Below are positions 11,848 through 21,568 of a stretch of DNA of 64,000 nt, in pieces. Position numbers and translations under genes: made by a program. The notes beneath the pieces were generated by a model, which had not been told where the DNA came from, made no database searches, and saw nothing but the letters and a program-made list of their open reading frames with translations. The DNA comes from Rhodopseudomonas palustris (GTDB lineage Bacteria > Pseudomonadota > Alphaproteobacteria > Rhizobiales > Xanthobacteraceae), in the NCBI RefSeq assembly GCF_013415845.1, contig NZ_CP058907.1, positions 2,976,001-3,040,000 on the forward strand. Direction: 5' to 3'. Position 1 is the first letter of the stretch; every line of letters begins with the position of its first letter.

Positions 11848-12711
11848 ATGGCGATCGAGACGGCAACGCTGGAAGCCAACGGCCTGACGTTCGCGGTCGA
11901 CACCGCCGGGCAGGGCGACACCGTTGCGCTCTTGCTGCACGGATTTCCCGAGGCGCGGCAGTCCTGGCACCGCCAGATCCCGTTCCTGGCAGAGCTCGGC
12001 TGGCGGGTGGCGGCGCCGGATCTGCGCGGCTACGGCGGCACGTCGCGTCCGAAAGGCAAAGCCGCGTACTCGATCGAGCATCTGACCGACGACGTCGCGG
12101 CGCTGTTCGCCGCGCTCGGCGGCAAACGGCGCATCCTGATCGGCCACGATTGGGGCGGCGTGATCGCCTGGCAGACGGCGCTACGCGGCAAGGTGCATCT
12201 CGATGGGCTGATCATCCTGAACGCACCGCATCCGGATGCGTTTGCGCGCGAACTGGCCCGCGGTTGGGCGCAGCGCCGACGCTCCTGGTACGTCGCGTTC
12301 TTCCAATTGCCGTGGCTTCCGGAATGGCTGCTGACCCGCAAGGACGGCGCGCCGCTGGTGAAGATGTTCAAGAGCCACAGCCACAAGATCCCGGCCGAGC
12401 AGCTCGAAATCTATCGCCGCAACATTCTACAGCCGGGTGCGGCGACGGCGATGCTGAATTACTATCGGGCCAACTTCTCCGGTCTTGCCGGCGGCGCCGG
12501 CAGCAATCCGGTGATCACCGTGCCGACGCTGATGATCTGGGGCAAGAACGATCTCGCGCTCGACATCGCGCTGACCGAAGGCAACGAGCAGTTCGTCGAG
12601 GACTTCACCCTGCACAAGCTGCCGCGCGCGTCCCATTGGGTGCAGCAGGACGCGCCCGATGAAGTGAACGCGACGATTGCGGAGTGGGCGAAGAGGAAGG
12701 GGCTGGCGTAA
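11848..12711 (+). CDS. Alpha/beta hydrolase, epoxide-hydrolase-like
   Basis: Soluble alpha/beta-fold hydrolase of 287 residues. The oxyanion-hole motif HGFPEA starts at residue 31. The nucleophile is Asp101 in GHDWGG, as in epoxide hydrolases and haloalkane dehalogenases. A cap domain follows, then the acid Asp in MIWGKNDLALD and the catalytic His in ASHWVQQD. HGFPE plus a nucleophilic Asp favours epoxide hydrolase. The longer frame from 11614 overlaps the upstream small gene and is not used. Confidence 0.85.
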   Translation: MAIETATLEANGLTFAVDTAGQGDTVALLLHGFPEARQSWHRQIPFLAELGWRVAAPDLRGYGGTSRPKGKAAYSIEHLTDDVAALFAALGGKRRILIGHDWGGVIAWQTALRGKVHLDGLIILNAPHPDAFARELARGWAQRRRSWYVAFFQLPWLPEWLLTRKDGAPLVKMFKSHSHKIPAEQLEIYRRNILQPGAATAMLNYYRANFSGLAGGAGSNPVITVPTLMIWGKNDLALDIALTEGNEQFVEDFTLHKLPRASHWVQQDAPDEVNATIAEWAKRKGLA

Positions 12712-12725
12712 CCGGCTCCAGTGTC

Positions 12726-12760
12726 TCTGATGGGTTTTGCCTTCGGCTCAACCCATCAGA
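12726..12760. terminator. Convergent hairpin between hydrolase and bamE
   Basis: TCTGATGGGTT (12726-12736) pairs perfectly with AACCCATCAGA (12750-12760); an inner GCC/GGC stem fills the loop. It lacks a T-tract but lies tail-to-tail between two genes. Confidence 0.55.
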
Positions 12761-12781
12761 TCATCACGCGGCAGCCTCGCC

Positions 12782-13267
12782 TTAGCGGAAGCTGATCAGC
12801 CGGAACAGCGGCGCCAGATAGCTCATCTCCTGGCCGGAGGTCGGCGTGGTGCGGCTGATGAAGTCGAAGATCTTGCCGTCCTGCAGGCCGTAATTGGCAA
12901 TGCGGCGGACCTGGCGGTTCTTGTCGAAATAGATCGCGATCACCCGCTGGTCGATCACCTTCTGCGGCATGAACGCGACCGCACGCTCGGTGCGCTGGGA
13001 GATGTAGTAGAACACCTCGCCGTCCAGCGTCGCCACCGTCGACGGCGTGCCCATCACCAGCAGCACCTGATCCTGGCTGGCGCCGATCGGAATCTGCTCC
13101 AGCGCACCATTGGGCAGAATGTAGCCCTTCTGGAATTGCTCTGACGTGCAGCCACCCATGCCGGCGCCGACCAGCGTCAGCGCCACGGCCAGGCCGAAGC
13201 TGCGCGGCAGCGAAAAACGGCTTCGCAGCGCGTTGGCGCGCCCGCGTCGGTCGATCGAAATACTCAT
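12782..13267 (-). CDS. bamE: Outer membrane assembly lipoprotein BamE (SmpA/OmlA family)
   Basis: Probable lipoprotein of the BAM complex, which inserts beta-barrel proteins in the outer membrane. The 161-residue product has a basic N-terminus, a hydrophobic segment (FGLAVALTLVGAGMGG) and then Cys as the lipidation site. The SmpA/OmlA domain follows, with PIGASQDQVLLVMGTPS and GEVFYYISQRTER. Start ATG 13267 (MSISIDRRGR) gives a proper signal; the longer frame to 13540 overlaps the divergent gene. Divergent from the Cbp3-like gene, a conserved alphaproteobacterial arrangement. Confidence 0.9.
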   Translation of the reverse strand: MSISIDRRGRANALRSRFSLPRSFGLAVALTLVGAGMGGCTSEQFQKGYILPNGALEQIPIGASQDQVLLVMGTPSTVATLDGEVFYYISQRTERAVAFMPQKVIDQRVIAIYFDKNRQVRRIANYGLQDGKIFDFISRTTPTSGQEMSYLAPLFRLISFR

Positions 13268-13375
13268 CCGGGAGTTGGCCTCATCCCCTTGCATCGCGCA
13301 GGGCGTTGACGTACCGGGCAGGAACTCGGAAAGCAATCCCGAAAGGCCCGCACGGGCCCGGACCTGGAACCCGCA

Positions 13376-13912
13376 ATGATTTGGCCGTTCAATCTGCTCC
13401 GTCCGCCCCGGACGCCGCCGCGCGGCACCATTGAAGCGATCTATGGCACGATCGTGGCACAGTCGCGCCTGCCGGCCTTTTACCAGGAATTCGGCGTCGC
13501 CGACACCGTCAACGGCCGATTCGAGATGCTGGTGGTCCATCTGTGGCTGGTGCTGCGGCGGATTCGCAGCATCCAGGACGCATCGACCTTCGCCCAGGCG
13601 CTGTTCGACTATTTCTGCAGCGACCTCGACGCCAATTTGCGCGAGCTCGGCGTCGGCGACCTGTCGGTGCCGAAGCGGATGCAGGCGTTCGGCGAAGCGT
13701 TCTACGGCCGCTCGGCGGCCTATGATCTGGCGCTGACGGAAGGCCGCGAGGACCTCGAGCTGGCGCTGAACCGGAACGTTCTCGACGGCGCCGACATTGA
13801 GAACGCGCGCAAGCTGGCGGTCTATGTCGGGCAGGTGATCGCGGCGCTCGACGCGGTGCCGCCGGCCAAGCTGCGCAGCGGCGAGCTGCCGTTTCCGCAG
13901 CCGACCGCCTAG
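13376..13912 (+). CDS. Ubiquinol-cytochrome c chaperone (Cbp3 family)
   Basis: Member of the Cbp3/UQCC1 chaperone family, needed in mitochondria for cytochrome bc1 assembly. The 178-residue product has LPAFYQEFGVADTVNGRFE, HLWLVLRRI, and the FDYFCSDLDANLRELGVGDLSVPKRM block typical of the family. It is transcribed away from bamE, with about 108 bases between starts, and leads into yceD 17 bases downstream. In bacteria the bc1 role is inferred from the family. Confidence 0.88.
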   Translation: MIWPFNLLRPPRTPPRGTIEAIYGTIVAQSRLPAFYQEFGVADTVNGRFEMLVVHLWLVLRRIRSIQDASTFAQALFDYFCSDLDANLRELGVGDLSVPKRMQAFGEAFYGRSAAYDLALTEGREDLELALNRNVLDGADIENARKLAVYVGQVIAALDAVPPAKLRSGELPFPQPTA

Positions 13913-13929
13913 ACGAAGGACTTTGGACG

Positions 13930-14496
13930 ATGGCGAGCGAGAACAATCCGTGGAGCGTGCCGGTCGTGGTGATGCAGATTCCGGAGACCGGGCTGCACCG
14001 CGACATCACGGCGAGCACTGCGGAGTGCGAGGCGATCAGCGCGCTCGGCGACCTGCGCGGCGTATCCGAGGCGACCGCGTCGTTTGATCTGAAGCCGTTC
14101 TCGGACGGCCGCGTCCATCTCACCGGCCGTGTCCGCGCCAAGGTGACGCAGACCTGTGTGGTGACGCTCGATCCGGTCGACAATGTCATAGACGAGCAGG
14201 TCGATCTCACCTTCCTGCCGCCGGAGCAGATTCGCGAGCTCGCCGATTCGGTCGACGATGATGGCGAGCCCGATCCCAGCGATCCGCCGGAGGCGATCGA
14301 GCGCGGCATCATCGATATCGGCCGCGTCGCGACCGATGCGCTGTATCTCGGGCTCGACCCTTATCCGCGCAAACCCGACGCGGTGTTCGAGCCGATGGTC
14401 GATCGCGCCGACCCCGATATGAACCCGTTCGCGGCGTTGAAAGCGCTGCAACAGCCGGCGGACTCCGCACGCTCGCGGAAGCCGAAGAAAGGCTGA
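13930..14496 (+). CDS. yceD: YceD family protein (DUF177)
   Basis: The 188-residue product carries the DUF177 core, with two conserved cysteine-free barrels and VRAKVTQTCVVTLDPV in the middle. In many bacteria this gene adjoins rpmF and plsX and is linked to 23S rRNA or L32 expression. Here rpmF is absent and plsX follows after a 240-base leader. GAAGGA precedes the ATG. Confidence 0.85.
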   Translation: MASENNPWSVPVVVMQIPETGLHRDITASTAECEAISALGDLRGVSEATASFDLKPFSDGRVHLTGRVRAKVTQTCVVTLDPVDNVIDEQVDLTFLPPEQIRELADSVDDDGEPDPSDPPEAIERGIIDIGRVATDALYLGLDPYPRKPDAVFEPMVDRADPDMNPFAALKALQQPADSARSRKPKKG

Positions 14497-14602
14497 GCGG
14501 ACAGCGTCCGCCCAACCGCCGCGGACGCGGCCTGGTCGCAGCCGAAAATCATGCGCACACGCTACGAAATGCGACTTAAATCTGCCCGATCAAGATGTTG
14601 TA

Positions 14603-14683
14603 TCGGGGCGGAGAATGGCTATTGTCCGGCCAAATCGGTGTGCAGCGCTGCACGCTTTTCACCGCCCCGACGGGGCTTTTTTT
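14603..14683 (+). promoter_or_regulatory. Terminator/antiterminator leader before plsX
   Basis: A terminator hairpin GCCCC-GAC-GGGGC (14664-14676) with seven Ts (14677-14683) lies 53 bases before plsX. TCGGGGCGG at 14603-14611 is exactly complementary to CCGCCCCGA at 14662-14670 and would mask the terminator's 5' arm, so the two structures exclude each other. A perfect 14-base palindrome (14640-14653) lies between. This is the layout of an attenuator. Alternatively it is simply the end of the yceD transcript. Confidence 0.55.
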
Positions 14684-14736
14684 GAGTCCACGGCCAAGCG
14701 CACAAGGTCGCAGGCGATCAGGCTTCCGGAACGCCC

Positions 14737-15798
14737 ATGCCTCAAAAAGTTCGAATCGCGCTCGACGCAATGGGGGGCGATTTCGGCCCCTCCGTCGTGA
14801 TACCCGGCGCGGCGATCTCACTCGGCCGGCATCCGGACGTTGAATTCCTGCTCTACGGCGATGCCAAGCTGATCGAGAAAGAGCTGGCCGCGCATCCGGC
14901 GCTGCGCAAGGCGTCGCGTGTCGTTCACACCGACGTCGCGGTGGCGATGCACGACAAGCCGAGCGTGGCGCTGCGCCGCGGTCGCTACAAATCGTCGATG
15001 TGGCAGGCGATCGACGCGGTGAAGAAGACTGAGGCTGATGTCACGGTCTCGGCCGGCAATACCGGCGCGCTGATGGCGATGGCGCGCTTCTGCCTGCGCA
15101 CGCTGCCCGGCATCGACCGCCCGGCGATCGCCGCCACCTGGCCGACGATGCGCGGCGATTCGGTGGTGCTCGATCTCGGCGCCTCGATCGGCGGCGACGC
15201 ACAGCACCTCAAGGCGCTCGCGATCATGGGCGCGGCGATGGCGAGCGTGCTGTTCGACCTGGAGCGGCCGACCGTCGGCCTGCTCAACATCGGCGTGGAG
15301 GAGATCAAAGGCGGCGAGGAGATTCGCGAGGCGGCCGAGTTGCTGCGCGCGATGAATTCGCAGCGCTTCGATTTCATAGGCTTCGTCGAGGGCGACGGCA
15401 TCGGCAAGGGCGCCGCCGACGTCATCGTGTCGGAAGGCTTCGCCGGCAATATCGCGCTGAAGGCCGCGGAGGGCACCGCCCGCCAGCTCGCCGAATATCT
15501 GCGCGCTGCGATGTCCCGGACCTGGCGGTCGAAGATCGGCTATCTGTTCGCGCGCGACGCCTTCAAGGCGCTCAAGGACAAGATGGACCCCAACAAGTCC
15601 AATGGCGGGGTTTTCCTCGGGCTTAACGGAATCGTGGTCAAGAGCCACGGCGGAACCAATGCCGAGGGCTTTGCCTACGCCGTCGATGTTGGCTATGACA
15701 TGGTCCGCTACGATCTCCTGACCAAGATCAATCAAACGCTCAATCGTGATGCCGGCGCGTTGGTCGCGACGCCGAGCGCTCAGGAGGTTGTCTCGTGA
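14737..15798 (+). CDS. plsX: Phosphate acyltransferase PlsX
   Basis: Soluble, membrane-associated enzyme that makes acyl-phosphate from acyl-ACP, the first step of phospholipid synthesis with PlsY. The 353-residue protein starts [18 protein letters not shown], diagnostic for the family, and contains [10 protein letters not shown] and [17 protein letters not shown]. The stop overlaps fabH by four bases, coupling phospholipid and fatty-acid initiation. Confidence 0.97.
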   Translation: MPQKVRIALDAMGGDFGPSVVIPGAAISLGRHPDVEFLLYGDAKLIEKELAAHPALRKASRVVHTDVAVAMHDKPSVALRRGRYKSSMWQAIDAVKKTEADVTVSAGNTGALMAMARFCLRTLPGIDRPAIAATWPTMRGDSVVLDLGASIGGDAQHLKALAIMGAAMASVLFDLERPTVGLLNIGVEEIKGGEEIREAAELLRAMNSQRFDFIGFVEGDGIGKGAADVIVSEGFAGNIALKAAEGTARQLAEYLRAAMSRTWRSKIGYLFARDAFKALKDKMDPNKSNGGVFLGLNGIVVKSHGGTNAEGFAYAVDVGYDMVRYDLLTKINQTLNRDAGALVATPSAQEVVS

Positions 15799-16772
15799 CG
15801 GTGATTCGTTCGGTCGTACTGGGCTGCGGCGCTTATCTGCCGGAGCGGGTCCTCACCAACGAAGAACTGGCCCGGACGGTCGACACCTCGGACGAATGGA
15901 TCGTCCAGCGCACCGGAATCCGCGAACGTCACATCGCCGCCGACGGCGAATTCACCTCGCATCTGGCCACCAAGGCCGCACAGGCGGCGCTCGACAATGC
16001 GGGCCTGACTGCCGATCAGATCGACCTGATCGTGCTGGCGACCTCGACCCCCGACCACACCTTTCCGGCGACCGCAGTGCAGGTTCAGGCCGCGCTCGGC
16101 ATGACCCACGGCGTCGCCTTCGACCTGCAGGCGGTGTGCTCCGGCTTCGTGTTCGCGGTCGCCACTGCGGACAATTACCTGCGCGCGGGCTCGGCCAAGC
16201 GGGCGCTGGTGATCGGCGCCGAGACCTTCTCCCGCATCCTCGACTGGAATGATCGCGGCACCTGCGTGCTGTTCGGCGACGGTGCCGGCGCGATCGTGCT
16301 CGAGGCGCAGGAAGGCTGGAGCACGTCCGCCGACCGCGGCGTGCTGACCACGCATCTGCGCTCGGACGGTCGTCACAAACACAAGCTGTATGTCGACGGC
16401 GGCCCGTCGAGCACCCAGACCGTCGGCCATCTGCGGATGGAAGGGCGCGAGGTGTTCAAGCACGCGGTCGGCATGATCACCGGGGTGATCGTCGACGCTT
16501 TCAACGCCTCCGGCACCAGCGCCGACAATGTCGACTGGTTCGTGCCGCATCAGGCCAACAAGCGGATCATCGACGCCTCGGCGCAGAAGCTGCACATCGC
16601 GCCCGAGAAGGTGGTGATGACGGTCGACCGCCACGGCAATACCTCCGCGGCCTCGATTCCGCTGGCGTTGTGCACTGCGGTCGCTGACGGCCGCATCCAA
16701 AAGGGCCACCTGGTTCTGCTCGAAGCGATGGGCGGTGGCTTCACCTGGGGCGCCGCGCTGCTCCGCTGGTAG
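15795..16772 (+). CDS. fabH: 3-oxoacyl-ACP synthase III
   Basis: Initiates fatty-acid synthesis by condensing acetyl-CoA with malonyl-ACP. The 325-residue protein has the catalytic triad Cys115 (LQAVCSGF), His252 (VPHQANKRI) and Asn282 ([13 protein letters not shown]). It begins with GTG at 15795, overlapping the plsX stop. Confidence 0.97.
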   Translation: MTVIRSVVLGCGAYLPERVLTNEELARTVDTSDEWIVQRTGIRERHIAADGEFTSHLATKAAQAALDNAGLTADQIDLIVLATSTPDHTFPATAVQVQAALGMTHGVAFDLQAVCSGFVFAVATADNYLRAGSAKRALVIGAETFSRILDWNDRGTCVLFGDGAGAIVLEAQEGWSTSADRGVLTTHLRSDGRHKHKLYVDGGPSSTQTVGHLRMEGREVFKHAVGMITGVIVDAFNASGTSADNVDWFVPHQANKRIIDASAQKLHIAPEKVVMTVDRHGNTSAASIPLALCTAVADGRIQKGHLVLLEAMGGGFTWGAALLRW

Positions 16773-16837
16773 TTGTGCGCGTAAAATTTTAGCAGCATTT
16801 CCATGGCGTTCGGTGCTAGTTTTGAGACGCGGCGGAG

Positions 16838-16866
16838 TTGACCGCCGGTAGTTAACCTCTTAATTT
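16838..16866 (+). promoter_or_regulatory. Candidate sigma-70-type promoter for ihfA
   Basis: TTGACC (16838-16843), 17 bases, then TAATTT (16861-16866), 40 bases before the ihfA start. The surrounding block is unusually AT-rich for this window. Confidence 0.55.
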
Positions 16867-16905
16867 CAGCGCGGATTTTTATTTCGCCGTGAGGTGGGGC
16901 AGGCG

Positions 16906-17262
16906 ATGGCCGGACGAACAGTCACACGTGTCGATCTATGCGAGGCGGTCTACCAGAAGGTTGGGCTGTCGCGCACCGAGTCGTCGGCATTCGTCGAACT
17001 GGTGCTGAAAGAGATCACCGACTGCCTGGAGCGGGGCGAGACGGTGAAGCTGTCGTCGTTCGGCTCGTTCCTGGTGCGGCAGAAGGGGCAGCGCATCGGG
17101 CGCAACCCGAAGACCGGCACCGAGGTGCCGATCTCGCCGCGGCGGGTGATGGTGTTCAAGCCGTCGGCGATCTTAAAGCAGCGCATCAACGCCAATGGCG
17201 CGATGCCGATGTCGACAGAAGAATCTGACGAAAACACCGCGCAATCCGCCTCCGGCGGCTGA
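16906..17262 (+). CDS. ihfA: Integration host factor alpha subunit
   Basis: Histone-like DNA-bending protein that pairs with IhfB. The 118-residue product shows the DNA-binding arm [27 protein letters not shown] and the FGSFLVRQK core. ATG 16906 is preferred over GTG 16894 because GAGGTGGGG lies between them as a Shine-Dalgarno sequence. The C-terminal about 20 residues are a polar tail beyond the usual end. It leads into the merR-like gene 14 bases downstream, a common alphaproteobacterial pairing. Confidence 0.95.
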   Translation: MAGRTVTRVDLCEAVYQKVGLSRTESSAFVELVLKEITDCLERGETVKLSSFGSFLVRQKGQRIGRNPKTGTEVPISPRRVMVFKPSAILKQRINANGAMPMSTEESDENTAQSASGG

Positions 17263-17276
17263 CGGGGAGCTGGCCT

Positions 17277-18017
17277 TTGGACAAGGCACCCGACGCATTC
17301 CGCACCATCAGCGAGGTCGCTGCCGAGCTCGACATTCCTCAGCACGTGCTGCGCTTCTGGGAGACACGCTTCACCCAGATCAAGCCGATGAAGCGGTCCG
17401 GCGGGCGGCGCTACTACCGGCCGGATGACGTCGACCTTCTCAAGGGAATCCGCCGGCTGCTGTACGGCGAGGGCTACACCATCCGCGGTGTGCAGCGAAT
17501 CCTGAAAGAGCACGGCATCAAATCGGTGCAGCGGCTGGCCGACGCCGAGGTCCACGCCAGCTTCGGCGCAGTCGAGGCGGCAATCACCCGTAGCGTCACC
17601 GAGGAAGAAGAGTTCGAGCCGGTCCCCGGCGGCATCGACGCCGATGACGACGACTACGATGGCGAGGACGAAGGGCTCGATCTGCACGCAGCGATGGCAG
17701 AGCCGGAGCATCGCGGCGCGCCGGCTGCCGCGCCCCGACGCAACATCACGGCCGAGCCGCGCCACGCTCCGCATTTCGACGATCACGAGGACGACGGTCA
17801 CGACGACGACTTCGCCGTCGAGCCGGCTCCTGTCATCGCAGCTCCCGGCCGCGCCCCGCGGTTCGATCTGCCGCCGCTGGAGTTCCCAGCCGCCAAGGCG
17901 CCGCCAGTCGATCTCGGACCGCTTCGCGCCGTGCTGACCGACCTGATCGCCTGCCGCGAATTGCTCGACGCCGCGATCAAGGATGGCCGAGGGCAGGCGG
18001 AAAGTCCTGAGCAATAG
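17277..18017 (+). CDS. MerR family transcriptional regulator
   Basis: The 246-residue protein has an N-terminal MerR winged-helix domain, residues 7-75, with [21 protein letters not shown] and [19 protein letters not shown] long, acidic, low-complexity stretch ([20 protein letters not shown]) and a short C-terminal helix follow. The start is TTG at 17277 with GGGGAG 8 bases before; no ATG fits. It sits downstream of ihfA. There are no metal-binding cysteines of the mercury type, so its effector is unknown. Confidence 0.88.
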   Translation: MDKAPDAFRTISEVAAELDIPQHVLRFWETRFTQIKPMKRSGGRRYYRPDDVDLLKGIRRLLYGEGYTIRGVQRILKEHGIKSVQRLADAEVHASFGAVEAAITRSVTEEEEFEPVPGGIDADDDDYDGEDEGLDLHAAMAEPEHRGAPAAAPRRNITAEPRHAPHFDDHEDDGHDDDFAVEPAPVIAAPGRAPRFDLPPLEFPAAKAPPVDLGPLRAVLTDLIACRELLDAAIKDGRGQAESPEQ

Positions 18018-18335
18018 TCTCAAGAACCGCCTTTAAGCGTAGGCAAAGGTGGTGTTTTCGCCGTAACCGGGCGAGTCCCGGCCATCCACGATCGGACTTC
18101 TCGGCGAACACCGGAGCCATTTCGTTTTCAGCCCAGACGCGGCTTCCCGAGACATGTCATGGCATCAGGCTGTGAGACTGCTGGCGGCCAACGCGGCCGG
18201 CGGTGCCTGGGCCGTGGACGGGATCGGTTCGACAGGGCCCACCCCCGCATTCTAGGCCAAACACGCCCCGAATTGATCCTCCGCAGCTTGCGCGAACGCG
18301 CGATCGCCGCTACAGCATCAGGGCCGAAACGGCAT
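18018..18335. other. Intergenic region, no gene seen
   Basis: About 318 bases between merR and tRNA-Pro. A 66-codon open frame at 18159 runs into the tRNA and has no supporting features. I see no repeat or clear promoter. Confidence 0.5.
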
Positions 18336-18413
18336 CGGAGCGTGGCGCAGCCCGGTTAGCGCACTAGTCTGGGAGACTAGGGGTCGAAGGTTCAAATCCT
18401 TTCGCTCCGACCA
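18336..18413 (+). tRNA. tRNA-Pro (anticodon GGG)
   Basis: The acceptor arms CGGAGCG and CGCTCCG pair perfectly, followed by discriminator A and an encoded CCA (18411-18413). The anticodon stem CTAGT/ACTAG holds the loop CTGGGAG, giving anticodon GGG. The T-arm contains GGTTCAAATCC. It is 78 nt including CCA. Confidence 0.97.
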
Positions 18414-18446
18414 TTCATCGGCCTTCGGTATTTTGTTCATGACAGG

Positions 18447-18474
18447 CGCGCGAGTTCGCTGCGCGTTTTTTTTT
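18447..18474 (+). terminator. Terminator after tRNA-Pro
   Basis: CGCGC (18447-18451) pairs with GCGCG (18461-18465), plus one G-T pair, and is followed by nine Ts. Confidence 0.7.
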
Positions 18475-18570
18475 GCTGCATCAGACCCAGACATCGAATT
18501 TCGGCAAGTCCCGGTCGCGGCTGCCAGATCAAACTGTCCTTATCGAGACGAGCTTTAGAGGGCGCACGAC

Positions 18571-18798
18571 ATGTCGTCGTTCTGGCAATCGGTCAAGAAT
18601 GCCTTCATCCCTTGGCGGCTGTTGGAGCGGGACGGCGACGACGGCGGCGCCGGCATGCGCACGATCGAGTTCGGGCAGACCATGATCGATGGGACGGCTG
18701 GTGATGGCATCACCGACGTCGCAGCCGCGGTCCATCACCACACCCACGACGTGCAGCCCACTCAGCCGTCGCCGGGCAAGAGCGCTGCGACCAGCTAG
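18571..18798 (+). CDS. Hypothetical small protein
   Basis: A 75-residue open frame starting MSSFWQSVKNAFIPWRLLERDGDD, with an amphipathic tryptophan-containing N-terminus and a histidine/proline-rich tail. AGAGGG lies 9 bases before the ATG. No family is recognised, and it could be a chance frame. Confidence 0.4.
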   Translation: MSSFWQSVKNAFIPWRLLERDGDDGGAGMRTIEFGQTMIDGTAGDGITDVAAAVHHHTHDVQPTQPSPGKSAATS

Positions 18799-19114
18799 TT
18801 CGGCGCAATCGCTGGACGACGCAGCAAGTAGTGCTCGACCCGAAGTAACAGTTCTCAGAATTGATCAAAAGACAGGCCTTCACGACAGTTTGTCGCATCG
18901 TGCACTTGCGTCGGCGCCTTCGTTTGCAAGCGCTTTTCCCAGCTAATTGCTGGCAGCCGTTGAAGAACAGTCCCACAACTAATCACTGGCCGATTGCCTC
19001 CGTTCGTCCACGTCGCGCGACGAAATGGAGGTATTCTAGGCTGCAGCCTCGTGTCCGGACGGACATGCTCGATTACAGCGGCGATGGCGTTGGGCCTCCC
19101 AGCAACATCGGGGC
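18799..19114. other. Upstream region of the siderophore receptor
   Basis: A gene-free stretch of 316 bases that is less GC-rich than average. TTCT-C-AGAA at about 18851-18859 is a small palindrome, but it has the arms opposite to the known Irr iron control element. No convincing Fur or Irr site is seen. Confidence 0.4.
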
Positions 19115-21409
19115 ATGGGCATGTTTCAAACAACAACAAAAGCGACAGCGCGAACTCTCCTGCTGTGCACGGTCGGCGCGGTCGCGCTGACGATTCAATT
19201 TCCGCAAGGCGCACAAGCACAATCCAATCTGCCTGCCGTCACTGTCGATGCGCCGCGCGCCGAACGGGCGCGGACCGCGCGTCCGGTCGCCAGCACGCGC
19301 GCAGGCACGACCCGACGTGTCGCGGCACGCCGTGATGCACGGCCGCCTGCGCCGGTGGCGCCGGTGCCTTATGTGACGCCGTCGACCGGCACGCTCGGCG
19401 CGCTGCCGGCGAGCTATGCGGGCGGCCAGGTCGCCAATGGCGGGCAGGTCGGATTCCTCGGCAATCGCAGCATTCTCGATACGCCGTTCAGCCAGACCAG
19501 CTACACATCGAAGCTGATGCAGGATCAGCAGGCACGCACCATTCGCGACGTTGTCGCCAACGATCCGTCGGTCCGGGCGGTGACGTCGGCCGGCGGCGGA
19601 CAGGACGGCTATTTCATTCGCGGCTTCTACTACGACGTCGGCGATCTGGCGCTCAACGGCATGTACGGCATGGCGCCGTTCTGGAGCGTCGGCGCCAATT
19701 TCATCGAACGGGTCGAGATCCTGAAAGGCCCGACCGCACTGCTCACCGGCATCTCGCCGCTCGGCGCGGTCGGCGGCAGCATCAATCTCGTCACCAAGAA
19801 GGCGCCGGATTACGACATCACCCAGCTCACCGCCACCTACGCGTCGCGCTCGCAATTCGGCCTGCAGGCCGATGTGGCGCGGCGCTATGGCGAGCACAAG
19901 GAGTGGGGCGTCCGCTTCAACGGCAGCTACAGCGACGGCAAGACGCCGTTCGACCGGCAGAGCAGCGAATTCGGCAACGCCGTGCTGGGCCTGGATTATC
20001 GCGGCGAGAACGTCCGGGTCTCGGCTGATGTCGGTTATCAGGCCAACAATCTGAATCCGCCGATCCGGTTCTTCAGTTTCCAGTCGAGCGTTGTGCCGCT
20101 GCCGCCCGCGCCCGCGGCCAACTCCAACGCGATTCCCGACTGGGCCTACTGGAAGCCGAAGGACACCTTCGCCACGGTGAAGGCCGAGGTCGACGTTACG
20201 CCCGGGCTGACGGTGTACGGCGCGGCTGGCTATCATCAGGCCAAGATCGATTTCAAGTTCCTGTCGCCGACCATCATCAACCAGGCGGGCGACTATGGCT
20301 CGCGCCCGTTCGCCGGCGAGCAGACCTTCACGGCCAAAACCGGCGAGGTCGGGTTGCGCGGCGAAACCGATACCGGGCCGATCAACCACAAATTCGTTGT
20401 GAACTACGGCGTGTTCGATCGGCCGAACGAGAACTCCTATCTGGCCTCGCCAGGCCTCGTCGGCTCGAACGTCTACAATTACAAGGCCATCCCGGAGCCG
20501 CTGTTTTCGATTCCGAGCAGCAGCTCGGTCAGCCTGAAGCAGTGGAGCGTCGGTGCCGCGGATACGATGTCGATTCTGAACGGCGGCGTGCAGGCCGTCG
20601 TCGGTGTCCGTCGCCAGCACGTCAGCAACAGCTCGACCGATCTGCTCACCGGCGTCACCACCGGGCAGGACGGCGCAGCCTGGAGCCCGGCCTATGCGCT
20701 GCTGATCCGGCCGCTATCGAATGTCACGCTGTACGCCAACTACATCGAAGGACTGCAGCCGGGCACGACCGTGGGTATCGGCTATGACAATGTCGGCCAG
20801 GTGTTTCCGCCGTTCCAGACCAAGCAGGTCGAGACCGGCGTGAAGGTCGATTTCGGCAAGATCAGCGTCACCGGCAGCCTGTTCGAGATCAAGCAGCCGA
20901 GCGCGATCGCGTCGAGTGCGAACGGCGTGTTGACGCTGTCGGCCAACGGGGAGCAGCGCAACCGTGGCGCCGAGCTCAACGTGTTCGGTGAACTGGCGCC
21001 GGGCCTGCGGCTGCTCGGCGGCGCCACGTTCATGGACGGGGTGCTGGAAAAGACCGACAGAGGTCTCAACGACGGCAATCGCGCGCCCGGCGTGGCACGG
21101 GTCAACGTCAATCTCGGCGCAGAGGTCGACGTGCCTGGCATCAATGGCTTCACCCTGACGGGCCGTGTGGTCCACACCGGCTGGACCTACGCCAACGCTG
21201 CCAACACCCAGGTGCTGCCGGCGTGGACACGGTTCGATCTTGGGGCGCGCTACACCTTCCTGTCGCCATGGAACGGCAAGCCGATCGTAGTGCGGGCTGC
21301 GATCGAGAACGTGGAGAACGTTGCCTACTACGCGTCGTCCTATAGCGGCAGTGCGATCGGTCTCGGCGCGCCGCGCACCTATCTGCTGTCGACGACGTTC
21401 AACTTCTGA
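19115..21409 (+). CDS. TonB-dependent siderophore receptor
   Basis: Outer-membrane active transporter for a ferric siderophore, energised by TonB-ExbBD. The 764-residue protein has a signal peptide ending near GAQAQS (about residue 36). A proline/arginine-rich linker follows, then the plug domain (TIRDVVANDPSVRAV, GGGQDGYFIRGF, ERVEILKGPTALLTG, GGSINLVTKKA, about residues 120-235) and a 22-strand-type barrel ending YLLSTTFNF with the terminal Phe. No siderophore synthesis genes lie nearby, so it may take up a foreign siderophore. A start two codons downstream (19121) is equally possible. Confidence 0.93.
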   Translation: MGMFQTTTKATARTLLLCTVGAVALTIQFPQGAQAQSNLPAVTVDAPRAERARTARPVASTRAGTTRRVAARRDARPPAPVAPVPYVTPSTGTLGALPASYAGGQVANGGQVGFLGNRSILDTPFSQTSYTSKLMQDQQARTIRDVVANDPSVRAVTSAGGGQDGYFIRGFYYDVGDLALNGMYGMAPFWSVGANFIERVEILKGPTALLTGISPLGAVGGSINLVTKKAPDYDITQLTATYASRSQFGLQADVARRYGEHKEWGVRFNGSYSDGKTPFDRQSSEFGNAVLGLDYRGENVRVSADVGYQANNLNPPIRFFSFQSSVVPLPPAPAANSNAIPDWAYWKPKDTFATVKAEVDVTPGLTVYGAAGYHQAKIDFKFLSPTIINQAGDYGSRPFAGEQTFTAKTGEVGLRGETDTGPINHKFVVNYGVFDRPNENSYLASPGLVGSNVYNYKAIPEPLFSIPSSSSVSLKQWSVGAADTMSILNGGVQAVVGVRRQHVSNSSTDLLTGVTTGQDGAAWSPAYALLIRPLSNVTLYANYIEGLQPGTTVGIGYDNVGQVFPPFQTKQVETGVKVDFGKISVTGSLFEIKQPSAIASSANGVLTLSANGEQRNRGAELNVFGELAPGLRLLGGATFMDGVLEKTDRGLNDGNRAPGVARVNVNLGAEVDVPGINGFTLTGRVVHTGWTYANAANTQVLPAWTRFDLGARYTFLSPWNGKPIVVRAAIENVENVAYYASSYSGSAIGLGAPRTYLLSTTFNF

Positions 21410-21568
21410 CCGGCGGTGCCGTCCCGTGTTGCTTCGGCTGCGCGGGACGGCAGCGGCTCGCCGCGACGATCTGACCGCGACTGCCTCTGGTTACCGGCTG
21501 CCCGCATCCTTCCGCGCTTCATTGAAATGTCATAACCTCGTTGCATCGCGACAAGCGAGGATTCGACG

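Noticed and set aside
18851..18859. Irr-type iron control element upstream of the siderophore receptor
   Set aside because: TTCT-C-AGAA is a palindrome but has the half-sites in the opposite order to the known element and a one-base spacer, so the match is not real.
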